From: Vibrio hangzhouensis
GTDB taxonomy: Bacteria; Pseudomonadota; Gammaproteobacteria; Enterobacterales; Vibrionaceae
Assembly (NCBI RefSeq): GCF_900107935.1
Contig: NZ_FNVG01000018.1
Coordinates: 32,307 to 96,306 of the forward strand
Direction of reading: 5' to 3'
Length of the DNA stretch: 64,000 bases
The notes beneath the pieces were generated by a model. That model worked only from the letters and a program-made list of their open reading frames with translations. It searched no databases and was not told the DNA's origin. Numbering within the stretch: the stretch's first letter is position 1; the number at the start of each line of letters is the position of its first letter. A program made the position numbers and the translations under genes. Positions 1-7,719 of the stretch are shown piece after piece.

Positions 1-70
1 TTTCACAAATGTTACTTAGATCTCGTTGTTACATTTTGCAGATTTAGAAGGGTTTATTGGAATATATCAA

Positions 71-112
71 ATAAAAAACACCGCACGCCAACCAATATAA
101 GTTGACGTGCGG
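71..112 (-). terminator. Rho-independent terminator of the glutamine amidotransferase operon
   Basis: Arms 81-92 and 101-112 form a 12-bp stem with one mismatch around an 8-nt loop. On the minus strand the stem is followed by a T-rich run (A tract at 72-78 on the plus strand). It lies just past the stop codon at 148. Confidence 0.8.
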
Positions 113-147
113 CATATTATAAATAACGTATGGCTTACGGCTGGGTT

Positions 148-897
148 TTATAAAATTTCTATTTGCTTTGTTCTATTTTCAATGGCCTTATCGTGCTGTG
201 ACATTACAAAGAAATTATCAATCCAGTGTAATATCAGTGCCGAATCCTGAGGCTTATCTATTTCGATAAATGCTTGTTGATAATATTCAGAAGACAGTAG
301 GTGCTTGCGCTTTTCCACCAATTTCTCAGTAAAACTGGTACTGAATTCTGGATGCCCTTGCACCGTGAATAAATGGTTATCACGCACCAACATAAAGTTA
401 GGGCAAAAGTCATTACGCGCAATAACTTTTACGCCACTGGGGACAATGATGACCTGATCCTGATGACTGACCAGCAACCGGGCGGTATCAACGGAAAGGT
501 TCATCCACTTTTTCTGCGCCGTTATTTGAACTTCATAGCTTCCCAAACCCCAACCTTTATCCGATTTCTGAACTGTACCTCCTAATGCTCTGGCCACCAA
601 TTGGTGACCAAAACAAATCCCGACCAGAGCTTTTCGACGTGCCTCGCAAGAAACAATCCAGTCAATCAGAGCCAGAATCCAGGGATCATTGTCGTAAGCA
701 TTATGGACACTGCCAGTGATAATAAAACCGTGGCATTCATCGTGATGAGGTAGTTCTCCTTTCGTTGCATCGTAGTTCTGAAAAGTAAACTCATTGTTCA
801 CCTCATAAAGGGAGGCCTCAATCATATCAGCATACTGCCCATGATCGTCTGACAATGGTGAGTCAACATGACCGCACGTTAATATCCCTATCTTCAT
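148..897 (-). CDS. Class I glutamine amidotransferase (GMP-synthase-like GATase1)
   Basis: A 249-residue stand-alone class I amidotransferase. The nucleophile elbow GICFGHQL places Cys95, and GHPEF near the C-terminus supplies His182 and Glu184, so the triad is intact. The family hydrolyses gamma-glutamyl amides such as glutamine. The gene starts 7 bp after the semialdehyde dehydrogenase stop, with AGGTG before the ATG, so it is the last gene of a three-gene operon. Within a polyamine/beta-alanine cluster it could hydrolyse a gamma-glutamylated intermediate, the job PuuD does in E. coli. It resembles the GMP-synthase-like subgroup more than PuuD, so that role is an inference from context. The fold is secure; the substrate is unknown. 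Confidence 0.8.
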   Translation of the reverse strand: MKIGILTCGHVDSPLSDDHGQYADMIEASLYEVNNEFTFQNYDATKGELPHHDECHGFIITGSVHNAYDNDPWILALIDWIVSCEARRKALVGICFGHQLVARALGGTVQKSDKGWGLGSYEVQITAQKKWMNLSVDTARLLVSHQDQVIIVPSGVKVIARNDFCPNFMLVRDNHLFTVQGHPEFSTSFTEKLVEKRKHLLSSEYYQQAFIEIDKPQDSALILHWIDNFFVMSQHDKAIENRTKQIEIL

Positions 898-904
898 TTA
901 TCAC

Positions 905-2401
905 CTACTTCATTGTTGGCATTACAAATTCACTTTCTCTCTGCCCCTTTGGCCAGCGAGCTGTGACCGTCTTCATACGAGTATAGAAGCGTACGCCATC
1001 ATTGCCATGGACATTTAAAGGACCGAATATCGAACGTTTCCAACCGCCAAAGCTATGGAACGCCATTGGTACTGGGATTGGCACGTTAACACCAACCATA
1101 CCAATTTCTACTTTTTCAGAGAAATCGCGAGCCGTATCACCATCTCGGGTGAAGATCGCCGTGCCATTACCAAACTCATGTTCATTGATCAAAGTCAGCG
1201 CCTCTTGATAGTCCTTAGCGCGAACGACAGACAATACCGGACCGAAGATTTCCTCGTTATATATCGTCATGTCAGGAGTCACGTTGTCAAACAGGGTGCC
1301 TCCAACAAAATACCCGGGTGTAGATGTCGTGATATCCCGGCCGTCAACGACCAACGTCGCCCCTTGGTCGACACCACTCTGAATGTAGTCACGCACTTTA
1401 TTCATATGAGGCTCGCTCACCAGTGGCCCCATCTCATTTTCTGGTGATACATTAAGACCTGGGCCAACTCTCAGTGACTCAACTTTTTGCTTCAAAGAGG
1501 CCACCAGCTTATCTGCGGTTTCGTCACCTACTGCTACAGCAACTGATATTGCCATACAACGTTCACCGGCTGCACCGTAAGCTGCTCCCATGATCGCGTT
1601 AGTTGCCCCTTCGAGATCGGCATCCGGCATCACTACCAGATGGTTCTTCGCCCCACCGAGTGCCTGAACTCGTTTGCCATTCGCACTGCCTTTACTGTAA
1701 ATCGCCTCCGCTATAGGGGTTGAACCGACAAAACTTACCGCCGCAACGTCCGGTGACTCTAGCAGTGCATCCACCACTTCTTTGTCGCCCTGAACCACAT
1801 TAAACACCCCATCGGGAAGCCCCGCTTCCTTGAGTAACTCAGCCAGTTTCAGTGAAGGACTTGGGTCTTTTTCTGAAGGCTTAAGAATAAAGCTGTTACC
1901 ACACGCCAGTGCCACAGGAATCATCCACAGTGGCACCATCACCGGGAAATTAAATGGTGTGATACCCACACACACACCGACAGGTTGCATCATAGAATAA
2001 CTGTCTATTTCACGGCCAACGTTTAGTGAATGTTCACCCTTTAGAAGATGTGGAATACCACAAGCAAATTCGACGACTTCCAATCCGCGAGTCAACTCAC
2101 CGAGAGCATCACTGTGTACTTTGCCGTGCTCAGTTGAGATTAGCGTTGCCAGTTCATCAGCATGTTGTTCGAGTAACGCTTTGAATCGAAACATCACACG
2201 AGCTCGCTGAAGTGGTGGCGTTTCCTGCCAGGCGTGCTGCGCTTGTTTCGCGACCTCTACCGCTCCCAGAGCCTCTTTGGCACTGGATAACTGAACCTGA
2301 CCACGTAATTCACCATTTGCCGGATTAAAGAGATCGGCATGGTTTCCGCTCTCACTCTGCACAATTTGCCCATTAATAAAATTTGATACCAAAACTGACA
2401 T
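905..2401 (-). CDS. mmsA: CoA-acylating methylmalonate/malonate-semialdehyde dehydrogenase
   Basis: A 498-residue aldehyde dehydrogenase, the usual length for MmsA. Catalytic Cys282 sits in GERCMA, and the motif NHLVVMPDAD (253-262) is typical of methylmalonate-semialdehyde dehydrogenases. These convert methylmalonate or malonate semialdehyde to propionyl- or acetyl-CoA with NAD and CoA. An upstream in-frame ATG at 2503 would overlap the preceding gene by about 100 bp, so I chose 2401 (MSVLVSNFING), 4 bp after that gene's stop. Paired with an omega-aminotransferase, the likely task is malonate semialdehyde from beta-alanine to acetyl-CoA. Valine or inositol breakdown is less likely because no other genes for those pathways are nearby. 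Confidence 0.88.
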   Translation of the reverse strand: MSVLVSNFINGQIVQSESGNHADLFNPANGELRGQVQLSSAKEALGAVEVAKQAQHAWQETPPLQRARVMFRFKALLEQHADELATLISTEHGKVHSDALGELTRGLEVVEFACGIPHLLKGEHSLNVGREIDSYSMMQPVGVCVGITPFNFPVMVPLWMIPVALACGNSFILKPSEKDPSPSLKLAELLKEAGLPDGVFNVVQGDKEVVDALLESPDVAAVSFVGSTPIAEAIYSKGSANGKRVQALGGAKNHLVVMPDADLEGATNAIMGAAYGAAGERCMAISVAVAVGDETADKLVASLKQKVESLRVGPGLNVSPENEMGPLVSEPHMNKVRDYIQSGVDQGATLVVDGRDITTSTPGYFVGGTLFDNVTPDMTIYNEEIFGPVLSVVRAKDYQEALTLINEHEFGNGTAIFTRDGDTARDFSEKVEIGMVGVNVPIPVPMAFHSFGGWKRSIFGPLNVHGNDGVRFYTRMKTVTARWPKGQRESEFVMPTMK

Positions 2402-2405
2402 AGTT

Positions 2406-3737
2406 TTATTCCTTGTATTCAATGTTCTGTAATACGTCTGCGATGAGTGTAAATAAGTCATCAATATGCTGCTTCTCAATAATGAGCGGCGGTGACAACG
2501 CAATTATGTCGCCGGTAACACGGATCAGCGCTCCTTTTTCAAAACACTTAGTGAAGACCTGATACGCTCGTGAACCGGGTTTTCCAGCAATGCTTTCAAG
2601 CTCGATGCCTGCGATCAGACCGTAGTTTCGAAGATCTTTCACATGTGGCAATCCTTTGAGACTATGTACTGCCTGTTCCCAATAGCCCCCCAATTCAGAC
2701 GCACGTGTATACAGGTTTTCATTGCGATAAATATCCAGAGTGGCAAGACCTGCCGCCGCCGCTACCGGGTGACCTGAATAGGTATAACCGTGGAACAGTT
2801 CAATCGCCTGACTATCTGGCGCGACCATTGCCTGATAAATCTCATCGCTGACAAAGACTGCCCCCATGGGGATTGCACCGTTGGTTAAACCTTTTGCCGT
2901 GGTCATAATGTCCGGTTTTACATCGAACTCTTGCGCAGCAAAGGGGCTACCGATACGTCCGAAGCCTGTAATGACTTCATCAAATATCAATAAGATGCCG
3001 TGCTGAGTACAGATCTCACGCAGTTTCTTCAAATATCCTTTCGGAGGAAGGATCACGCCCGTAGAGCCGGCTATCGGCTCAACAATAACAGCGGCGATGT
3101 TGCTAGCGTCGTGCAAAGCAACAATATTATTCAAACTCTCAGCCCATCCCGGATCATAGTCAGGTAAGCCTTTGCTAAATGCGCTGTTTTCTATACTTAG
3201 TGTATGAGGCAGGTGGTCAACACCCGTTAGTAGACTGCCAAAAGTTTTGCGGTTGTTGACGATACCGCCCACCGAAATGCCTCCAAACCCGACACCGTGG
3301 TAACCTCGCTCCCGACCAATAAGGCGCGTGCGTGTTCCCTGTCCAATACAACGTTGGTATGCCAGTGCAATCTTGAGGGCGGTATCCACAGACTCCGAAC
3401 CAGAGTTAGTAAAGAAGACACGATTTAGGCCCGTCGGTGCCACTTCCGCCAACGCTTCTGCAAACTGGAACGGCAGTGGGTGCCCCATTTGAAAGGTAGG
3501 CGCGAAATCTAAGTTGTGAATCTGGCTCGCCACCGCCTCACTGATTTCATGACGCCCATGACCCGCATTGCAACACCATAACCCCGCGGTGCCATCAAGG
3601 ATCCTGCGTTTGTCCTCTGAGGTGTAATACATACCTTCAGCGGACACGAGCATTCGGGGCGCTGACTTAAACTGCGAATTTGCAGTAAACGGCATCCAAA
3701 AAGCATCCATCTTTGATGAATCGTTTGTACTTTGCAT
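2406..3737 (-). CDS. Class III omega-amino acid:pyruvate aminotransferase
   Basis: A 443-residue PLP enzyme of aminotransferase class III. The PLP Lys282 is in TTAKGLTNGA, the PLP-nitrogen Asp253 is in FDEVITGFGR, and NSGSES near 111-116 binds phosphate. The family moves terminal amino groups of beta-alanine, GABA or diamines to pyruvate. The start at 3737 is preceded by GGAG at good spacing; the ATG at 3803 lacks one. As first gene of the operon with mmsA, beta-alanine to malonate semialdehyde is the natural reaction. The upstream region is shared with a divergent XRE-cupin regulator at 3976, which probably controls it. The exact donor cannot be fixed from sequence. Confidence 0.85.
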   Translation of the reverse strand: MQSTNDSSKMDAFWMPFTANSQFKSAPRMLVSAEGMYYTSEDKRRILDGTAGLWCCNAGHGRHEISEAVASQIHNLDFAPTFQMGHPLPFQFAEALAEVAPTGLNRVFFTNSGSESVDTALKIALAYQRCIGQGTRTRLIGRERGYHGVGFGGISVGGIVNNRKTFGSLLTGVDHLPHTLSIENSAFSKGLPDYDPGWAESLNNIVALHDASNIAAVIVEPIAGSTGVILPPKGYLKKLREICTQHGILLIFDEVITGFGRIGSPFAAQEFDVKPDIMTTAKGLTNGAIPMGAVFVSDEIYQAMVAPDSQAIELFHGYTYSGHPVAAAAGLATLDIYRNENLYTRASELGGYWEQAVHSLKGLPHVKDLRNYGLIAGIELESIAGKPGSRAYQVFTKCFEKGALIRVTGDIIALSPPLIIEKQHIDDLFTLIADVLQNIEYKE

Positions 3738-3827
3738 AGTGCACTCCAACTCGAAATGTTGAATTAACATTGTTTTTTTTACTAAACACCGCTTAACACT
3801 CAAACCGCAACATGTAAATGCAATGTT

Positions 3828-3842
3828 ATTAAATAATGAACA
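3828..3842 (+). promoter_or_regulatory. Candidate PuuR-type operator
   Basis: A 15-base stretch ending in ATAATGAACA matches the E. coli PuuR box as I recall it (AAAATATAATGAACA) at 12 of 15 positions. It lies in the 238-bp divergent region between the aminotransferase and an XRE-cupin regulator of PuuR type. Two direct copies of TGTTTAGT (3910-3917 and 3930-3937, spaced 20 bp) are a second candidate site in the same region. Confidence 0.35.
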
Positions 3843-3975
3843 AAACTGACTATAGAACGTTTTATTTGTGGGTTCAATGATTAAATTATAAACATTTACT
3901 GGTTTTTTCTGTTTAGTGAGCTAGGATTGTGTTTAGTTTACTAATCACCAAAGAGATTTTTGGAGAGCTTACCTA

Positions 3976-4524
3976 ATGGAAATGGACATTGGACCCAGGT
4001 TTAGAGCACTGAGAGAAAAAGCAGGTCTGTCTCAAAGAGAGTTAGCCAAGCGCGCAGGGGTAACAAATGGCTTTATCTCTCAAATTGAGAGCAATGCAGT
4101 AAGTCCATCGGTTGCATCACTCAGTAAGCTGCTAAGCAAGATCCCCTCCTCCATGGCCGAGTTTTTTGCCGTTGATGAACCTATGCCAGAGCAGTTTTTC
4201 ACACGAAAGGATGAACAACCTGAAATAGGCCGCGGAAAAATAAGCTATCGACAAGTTGGGCATTATCACGAAGACAGGCATATCGGGATGCTCAGAGAAA
4301 CCTTGGCTCCAGGAGCGGATACCGGAGATGAAATGCTAGTACACGAAGGTCAGGAGTGTGGTGTCATTGTTGAGGGAGAGCTTGAGCTTACCGTCGATAA
4401 TGAAGTGACCGTCCTGCGTGTTGGCGACAGCTATTATTTCGACAGTACACGCGCTCACCGATTCAGAAACACAACTAAAAGTGATTGCGTTATCGTAAGC
4501 GCGAACTCACCCGCCAGTTTTTAA
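3976..4524 (+). CDS. XRE-family regulator with cupin domain (PuuR-like)
   Basis: A 182-residue regulator. An N-terminal helix-turn-helix (about 8-62, with LSQRELAKRAGVTNGFISQIE) is followed by a small-molecule-binding cupin (about 105-178). PuuR of E. coli has this architecture and represses putrescine catabolism. The gene is divergent from the aminotransferase operon and lies 16 bp upstream of an aldehyde dehydrogenase. It therefore probably controls both in response to a polyamine or amino-acid intermediate. A second regulator of the same type lies at 10284-10826. GGAGAG precedes the ATG. The ligand is not known. Confidence 0.85.
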   Translation: MEMDIGPRFRALREKAGLSQRELAKRAGVTNGFISQIESNAVSPSVASLSKLLSKIPSSMAEFFAVDEPMPEQFFTRKDEQPEIGRGKISYRQVGHYHEDRHIGMLRETLAPGADTGDEMLVHEGQECGVIVEGELELTVDNEVTVLRVGDSYYFDSTRAHRFRNTTKSDCVIVSANSPASF

Positions 4525-4540
4525 GGAAGAAGGTAATTTT

Positions 4541-6025
4541 ATGGATACTATTACTTGGCATGACAAAGCCGAAGCACTCAGTTTTCGTACTCAGGCATTT
4601 ATCAACGGACACTTTGTAGATTCCGTATCAGGCGATACGTTTGAAATCATCAACCCGGCCACGGGGCACTTATTGGCCCATGTCGCCCGATGCAATGAGG
4701 CCGATGTAGACTTAGCCGTAACTGCCGCTCGCAATGCATTCGAGAGCCGTGTCTGGAGTGGTCTTGCCCCAACTGAACGCAAAGCTATCCTTCTCAACTA
4801 CGCCAGGCTGATTGATGAACACAGAGAGGATTTTGCCCTACTTGAATCTCTCGATATGGGGAAACCCATTTCTGATGCGATGGGGTATGATGCTCCAGCA
4901 ACCGCGCGCTGCATACAATGGAACGCCGAAGCCATCGATAAAGTCTACGATGAAGTCGCCCCCGTTACCGAAGATGCGCTTGCGTTAGTGACCAGAGAGG
5001 CACTAGGCGTTGTTGCCGCGGTCGTACCCTGGAACTTTCCAACCGTCATGGCCGCATGGAAAATAGGTCCTGCGCTCGCGACAGGCAACTCAGTGATTGT
5101 AAAGCCTTCTGAGAAATCTCCTTTAACCGCCATACTTCTTGCTGATCTGGCCAAACAGGCTGGCATTCCAGATGGTGTTTTTCAGGTACTACCCGGATTT
5201 GGACATGAGGCCGGTCAGGCACTGGCGCTCCATAATGATGTCGATTGCATTACCTTTACCGGTTCCACCGCTGTCGGTAAGAAATTGCTGAGCTTTGCTG
5301 GTGAATCCAACCTAAAACGCGCCTTTATGGAATGTGGCGGTAAGAGTCCGCATATTGTTCACTATGATGTGAAAGACATGGAGAAAGCGGCGGCAACTGC
5401 AGCCTCCGCTATTTGCTACAACCAAGGTGAAGTATGCACGGCGGGGTCCCGTTTGCTGGTTCACTCTTCCATTAAGGATGAGTTTATCGAACTGGTGAAA
5501 AAGTACATGGCAAAATGGCAACCGGCAGACCCACTGGACACCGACACCCGAGTAGGTGCTATCGTCGATGCAGCCCAGTACGAGAAAGTACTAAGCTACA
5601 TTGAAATAGGCCAGTCCCAGGGTGCAACACTGGCATTTGGTGGCCAGCCCGCAATGACTCACACTGATGGTTATTTTATCGAACCGGCCCTGTTTACCGA
5701 GGTGACACCAGACATGCGCATCTATAAAGAGGAAATCTTCGGCCCGGTACTCTGTGTCACCACGTTTGATAACATTGAAGAAGCCATCGCTCTGGCTAAC
5801 GACAGCGAATATGGCCTGGCTGCTGGGATCTGGACTTCCGATATCACTACTGCGATTAAGTGTTCCAGAGCGCTCCGGGCCGGTACAGTATTTGTCAATA
5901 ATTGGGATGGTGGTGACATGACCATGCCTTTTGGTGGCTACAAACAGAGCGGAAATGGGCGAGACAAGTCACTTCACGCCCTGCACAAATATACCGAGGT
6001 CAAATCCACCTGGATTGAATTATAA
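4541..6025 (+). CDS. puuC: NAD(P)-dependent aldehyde dehydrogenase, PuuC-like
   Basis: A 494-residue aldehyde dehydrogenase with general base Glu264 (MECGGKSPH) and nucleophile Cys299 (NQGEVCTAGSR), together with the Rossmann-region motif PWNFP near 163-167. The sequence resembles gamma-glutamyl-gamma-aminobutyraldehyde dehydrogenase (PuuC), which oxidises broad aminoaldehydes such as gamma-glutamyl-aminobutanal or 3-aminopropanal. It follows the XRE-cupin regulator by 16 bp and is probably cotranscribed. It would supply the omega-amino acid used by the divergent aminotransferase and mmsA. Substrate preference is inferred from context. Confidence 0.82.
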   Translation: MDTITWHDKAEALSFRTQAFINGHFVDSVSGDTFEIINPATGHLLAHVARCNEADVDLAVTAARNAFESRVWSGLAPTERKAILLNYARLIDEHREDFALLESLDMGKPISDAMGYDAPATARCIQWNAEAIDKVYDEVAPVTEDALALVTREALGVVAAVVPWNFPTVMAAWKIGPALATGNSVIVKPSEKSPLTAILLADLAKQAGIPDGVFQVLPGFGHEAGQALALHNDVDCITFTGSTAVGKKLLSFAGESNLKRAFMECGGKSPHIVHYDVKDMEKAAATAASAICYNQGEVCTAGSRLLVHSSIKDEFIELVKKYMAKWQPADPLDTDTRVGAIVDAAQYEKVLSYIEIGQSQGATLAFGGQPAMTHTDGYFIEPALFTEVTPDMRIYKEEIFGPVLCVTTFDNIEEAIALANDSEYGLAAGIWTSDITTAIKCSRALRAGTVFVNNWDGGDMTMPFGGYKQSGNGRDKSLHALHKYTEVKSTWIEL

Positions 6026-6325
6026 GCAACCAGTTAATAAAGGGGTGTGCTCCACCCCTTCTCCTCGCCTTTCCGAGCTCTTACCAACGCGTTATCCATG
6101 TCTCAATTTTGAAGAAAGTTTTTCGTGTATTGGGCTAGCTTTTCCTTTATTTACGATTACAACACCCGCAAATTGCACGTTATTTCTGCTATTTAACCAC
6201 TCACCTTCCCTTGATAAATTTTTTTTGTCATAACGACAAAATTTTTTGCCTTTTCTTTTTCTTACAAATCACTAACTTTCGACCCGAATAGCTTTTTCTC
6301 ATCCATTGGTAAATTCGAGGTATCA
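6026..6325. other. Intergenic region with a terminator-like hairpin and an AT-rich palindrome
   Basis: A strong GC hairpin (AAGGGGTG and its partner, 6040-6060) follows the aldehyde dehydrogenase stop and probably ends that transcript, although no T run follows. A TTTTGTC-5-GACAAAA inverted repeat (6223-6241) followed by T residues lies about 85 bp before the next gene. It could be an operator or a weak terminator. I see no convincing ORF here. Confidence 0.5.
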
Positions 6326-6676
6326 ATGACATCAACATCCATTCGCCAAGGCAACGTGAGATTCTATGACAACGTCAAGTTTCCTCGTGGCTTTGCAAAA
6401 TCTGGAGATTTTACTCTCGCAGAAGAAGAAATTTTAACCTTCTATGGAAAAACTTTACTCGGTCTGGAATCCGGAGAACTTGAGGCAACAAATGACGAAG
6501 AAAAACGCCTCATTAAGGTGACTCAAATGGAACTCGCACCCGAATCAAAAATTGAAAAGACATGGTTTAAGTACATAACCCTCGCACGCGGACGAAAGAA
6601 ATTTCACACGCTGAATGGACGTAACAAGCCCGAAGCGTCAGACGATTACGTTGCCGATACACTTGAGGACGACTAA
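6326..6676 (+). CDS. DUF413/MaoP-family protein
   Basis: A 116-residue protein matching the E. coli MaoP (YifE, DUF413) pattern as I remember it: RFYDNVKFPRGFAKSGDFT near the N-terminus, an acidic middle, and a basic KKFHTLNG motif near 93-100. MaoP takes part in chromosome macrodomain organisation in E. coli, but most family members are uncharacterised. GAGGT precedes the ATG. Its stop overlaps the next start (TAATG), so it is translationally coupled to an ATP-grasp ligase. That partnership is unlike the E. coli setting and suggests a specialised paralogue, perhaps a substrate or adaptor of the ligase. Confidence 0.8.
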   Translation: MTSTSIRQGNVRFYDNVKFPRGFAKSGDFTLAEEEILTFYGKTLLGLESGELEATNDEEKRLIKVTQMELAPESKIEKTWFKYITLARGRKKFHTLNGRNKPEASDDYVADTLEDD

Positions 6677-7716
6677 TGAACATTTGTTTTCTAATGTACC
6701 CATGGGAACGAGTTTGCCCGGAGACCGACACCACCCTGCGTCTGGTTCACGAATGTGCTTTGCGTGGGCATACCGTTGCACTTACAACCACCAGCGGTCT
6801 GACGATACGAGACAGCACCGTCTTCGGGTTTTGTCAGGTGTTAAAGAAAGGCAAGGTATCGGACAAAATACCCACCTTCTATCGCAATGCGGAATTCCGA
6901 AAAGCGCGGCTACCAATGGCCGGCTTTGACGTTATTTTTATGCGCGCCAATCCACCTCTGGACAACCTTGCGCTTAACTTTCTTGATTCCATCAAAGATG
7001 ACACTCTGATCATCAATGATCTGGAAGGCCTTCGTTTGGCAAACAATAAGCTCTACACAGCCAGTATGGGTGGTGCCGCCAGTGAATTTATTCCAGCTAC
7101 ACACGTGTCGAAGAATCGCGATTATCTTCAACGTGTACTGGAAGAAACTACCAGCGAACAAATGATTCTAAAACCACTCAATGGATACGGTGGTCATGGT
7201 GTCATCGTAATCGAAAAGAACGCCCAGCAGAACTTCCGATCTCTGCTCGACTTTTACATTGGCGAAGGCGACAAGAGCAACTACGTGATCCTGCAAGATT
7301 ACATCGAGGGTGCTGAAGAGGGCGACAAACGCATTCTGATGCTTAATGGAGAGCCTATCGGTGCTATGCGTCGTGTTCCTGCGTCAGGAGAGATTCGCTC
7401 AAATGTGCACGCCGGTGGAACCGTAGTGAAACATACGATTACCAAGGAAGAAAAACGCCTGTGTGCCGCCATTGGCCCCAAACTTGTGAGAGACGGACTC
7501 TACTTCACCGGACTTGACGTCATCGGCAATAAACTGGTCGAGGTTAATGTACTCAGCCCAGGCGGTATCATGCGTATCAATAAACTCAACCGTGTCAGAC
7601 TGCAAAGACAGGTTATCGATTTTGTTGAAAATATCGTAAATTCAAAAGACCTTCTTCAGCAAAGAAAGAGCGCATTCAGACTGGCGGTTCAAAACGCTCA
7701 CCATATTGAGTCTTAA
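6676..7716 (+). CDS. GshB-like ATP-grasp amide ligase
   Basis: A 346-residue ATP-grasp protein of the prokaryotic glutathione synthetase type. Visible motifs are MRANPPLD (about 94-101), the ATP-binding LKPLNGYGGHGV, GDKRI with the following RRVPASGEIRSN, and the metal-binding EVNVLSPGGI near the C-terminus. GshB joins gamma-glutamylcysteine to glycine. Here no gshA is nearby, and the neighbours are a MaoP-like protein (1-bp overlap) and a peptidase/amidohydrolase fusion 3 bp downstream. The enzyme may therefore add an amino acid to another small molecule or peptide. The ligase fold is secure; true glutathione synthesis is possible but not favoured by context. Confidence 0.82.
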   Translation: MNICFLMYPWERVCPETDTTLRLVHECALRGHTVALTTTSGLTIRDSTVFGFCQVLKKGKVSDKIPTFYRNAEFRKARLPMAGFDVIFMRANPPLDNLALNFLDSIKDDTLIINDLEGLRLANNKLYTASMGGAASEFIPATHVSKNRDYLQRVLEETTSEQMILKPLNGYGGHGVIVIEKNAQQNFRSLLDFYIGEGDKSNYVILQDYIEGAEEGDKRILMLNGEPIGAMRRVPASGEIRSNVHAGGTVVKHTITKEEKRLCAAIGPKLVRDGLYFTGLDVIGNKLVEVNVLSPGGIMRINKLNRVRLQRQVIDFVENIVNSKDLLQQRKSAFRLAVQNAHHIES

Positions 7717-7719
7717 GCA

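Noticed and set aside
148..897. PuuD gamma-glutamyl-GABA hydrolase
   Set aside because: The nucleophile and histidine motifs look like the GMP-synthase-like subgroup; only context suggests a PuuD role, so no symbol was given.
1055..1447. 130-codon ORF on the plus strand
   Set aside because: It lies wholly inside mmsA on the opposite strand, has no ribosome-binding site, and shows no recognisable motif.
6676..7716. True glutathione synthetase gshB
   Set aside because: The fold fits, but no gshA is near and the neighbours are a MaoP-like protein and a peptidase fusion, so I kept a general ligase call.
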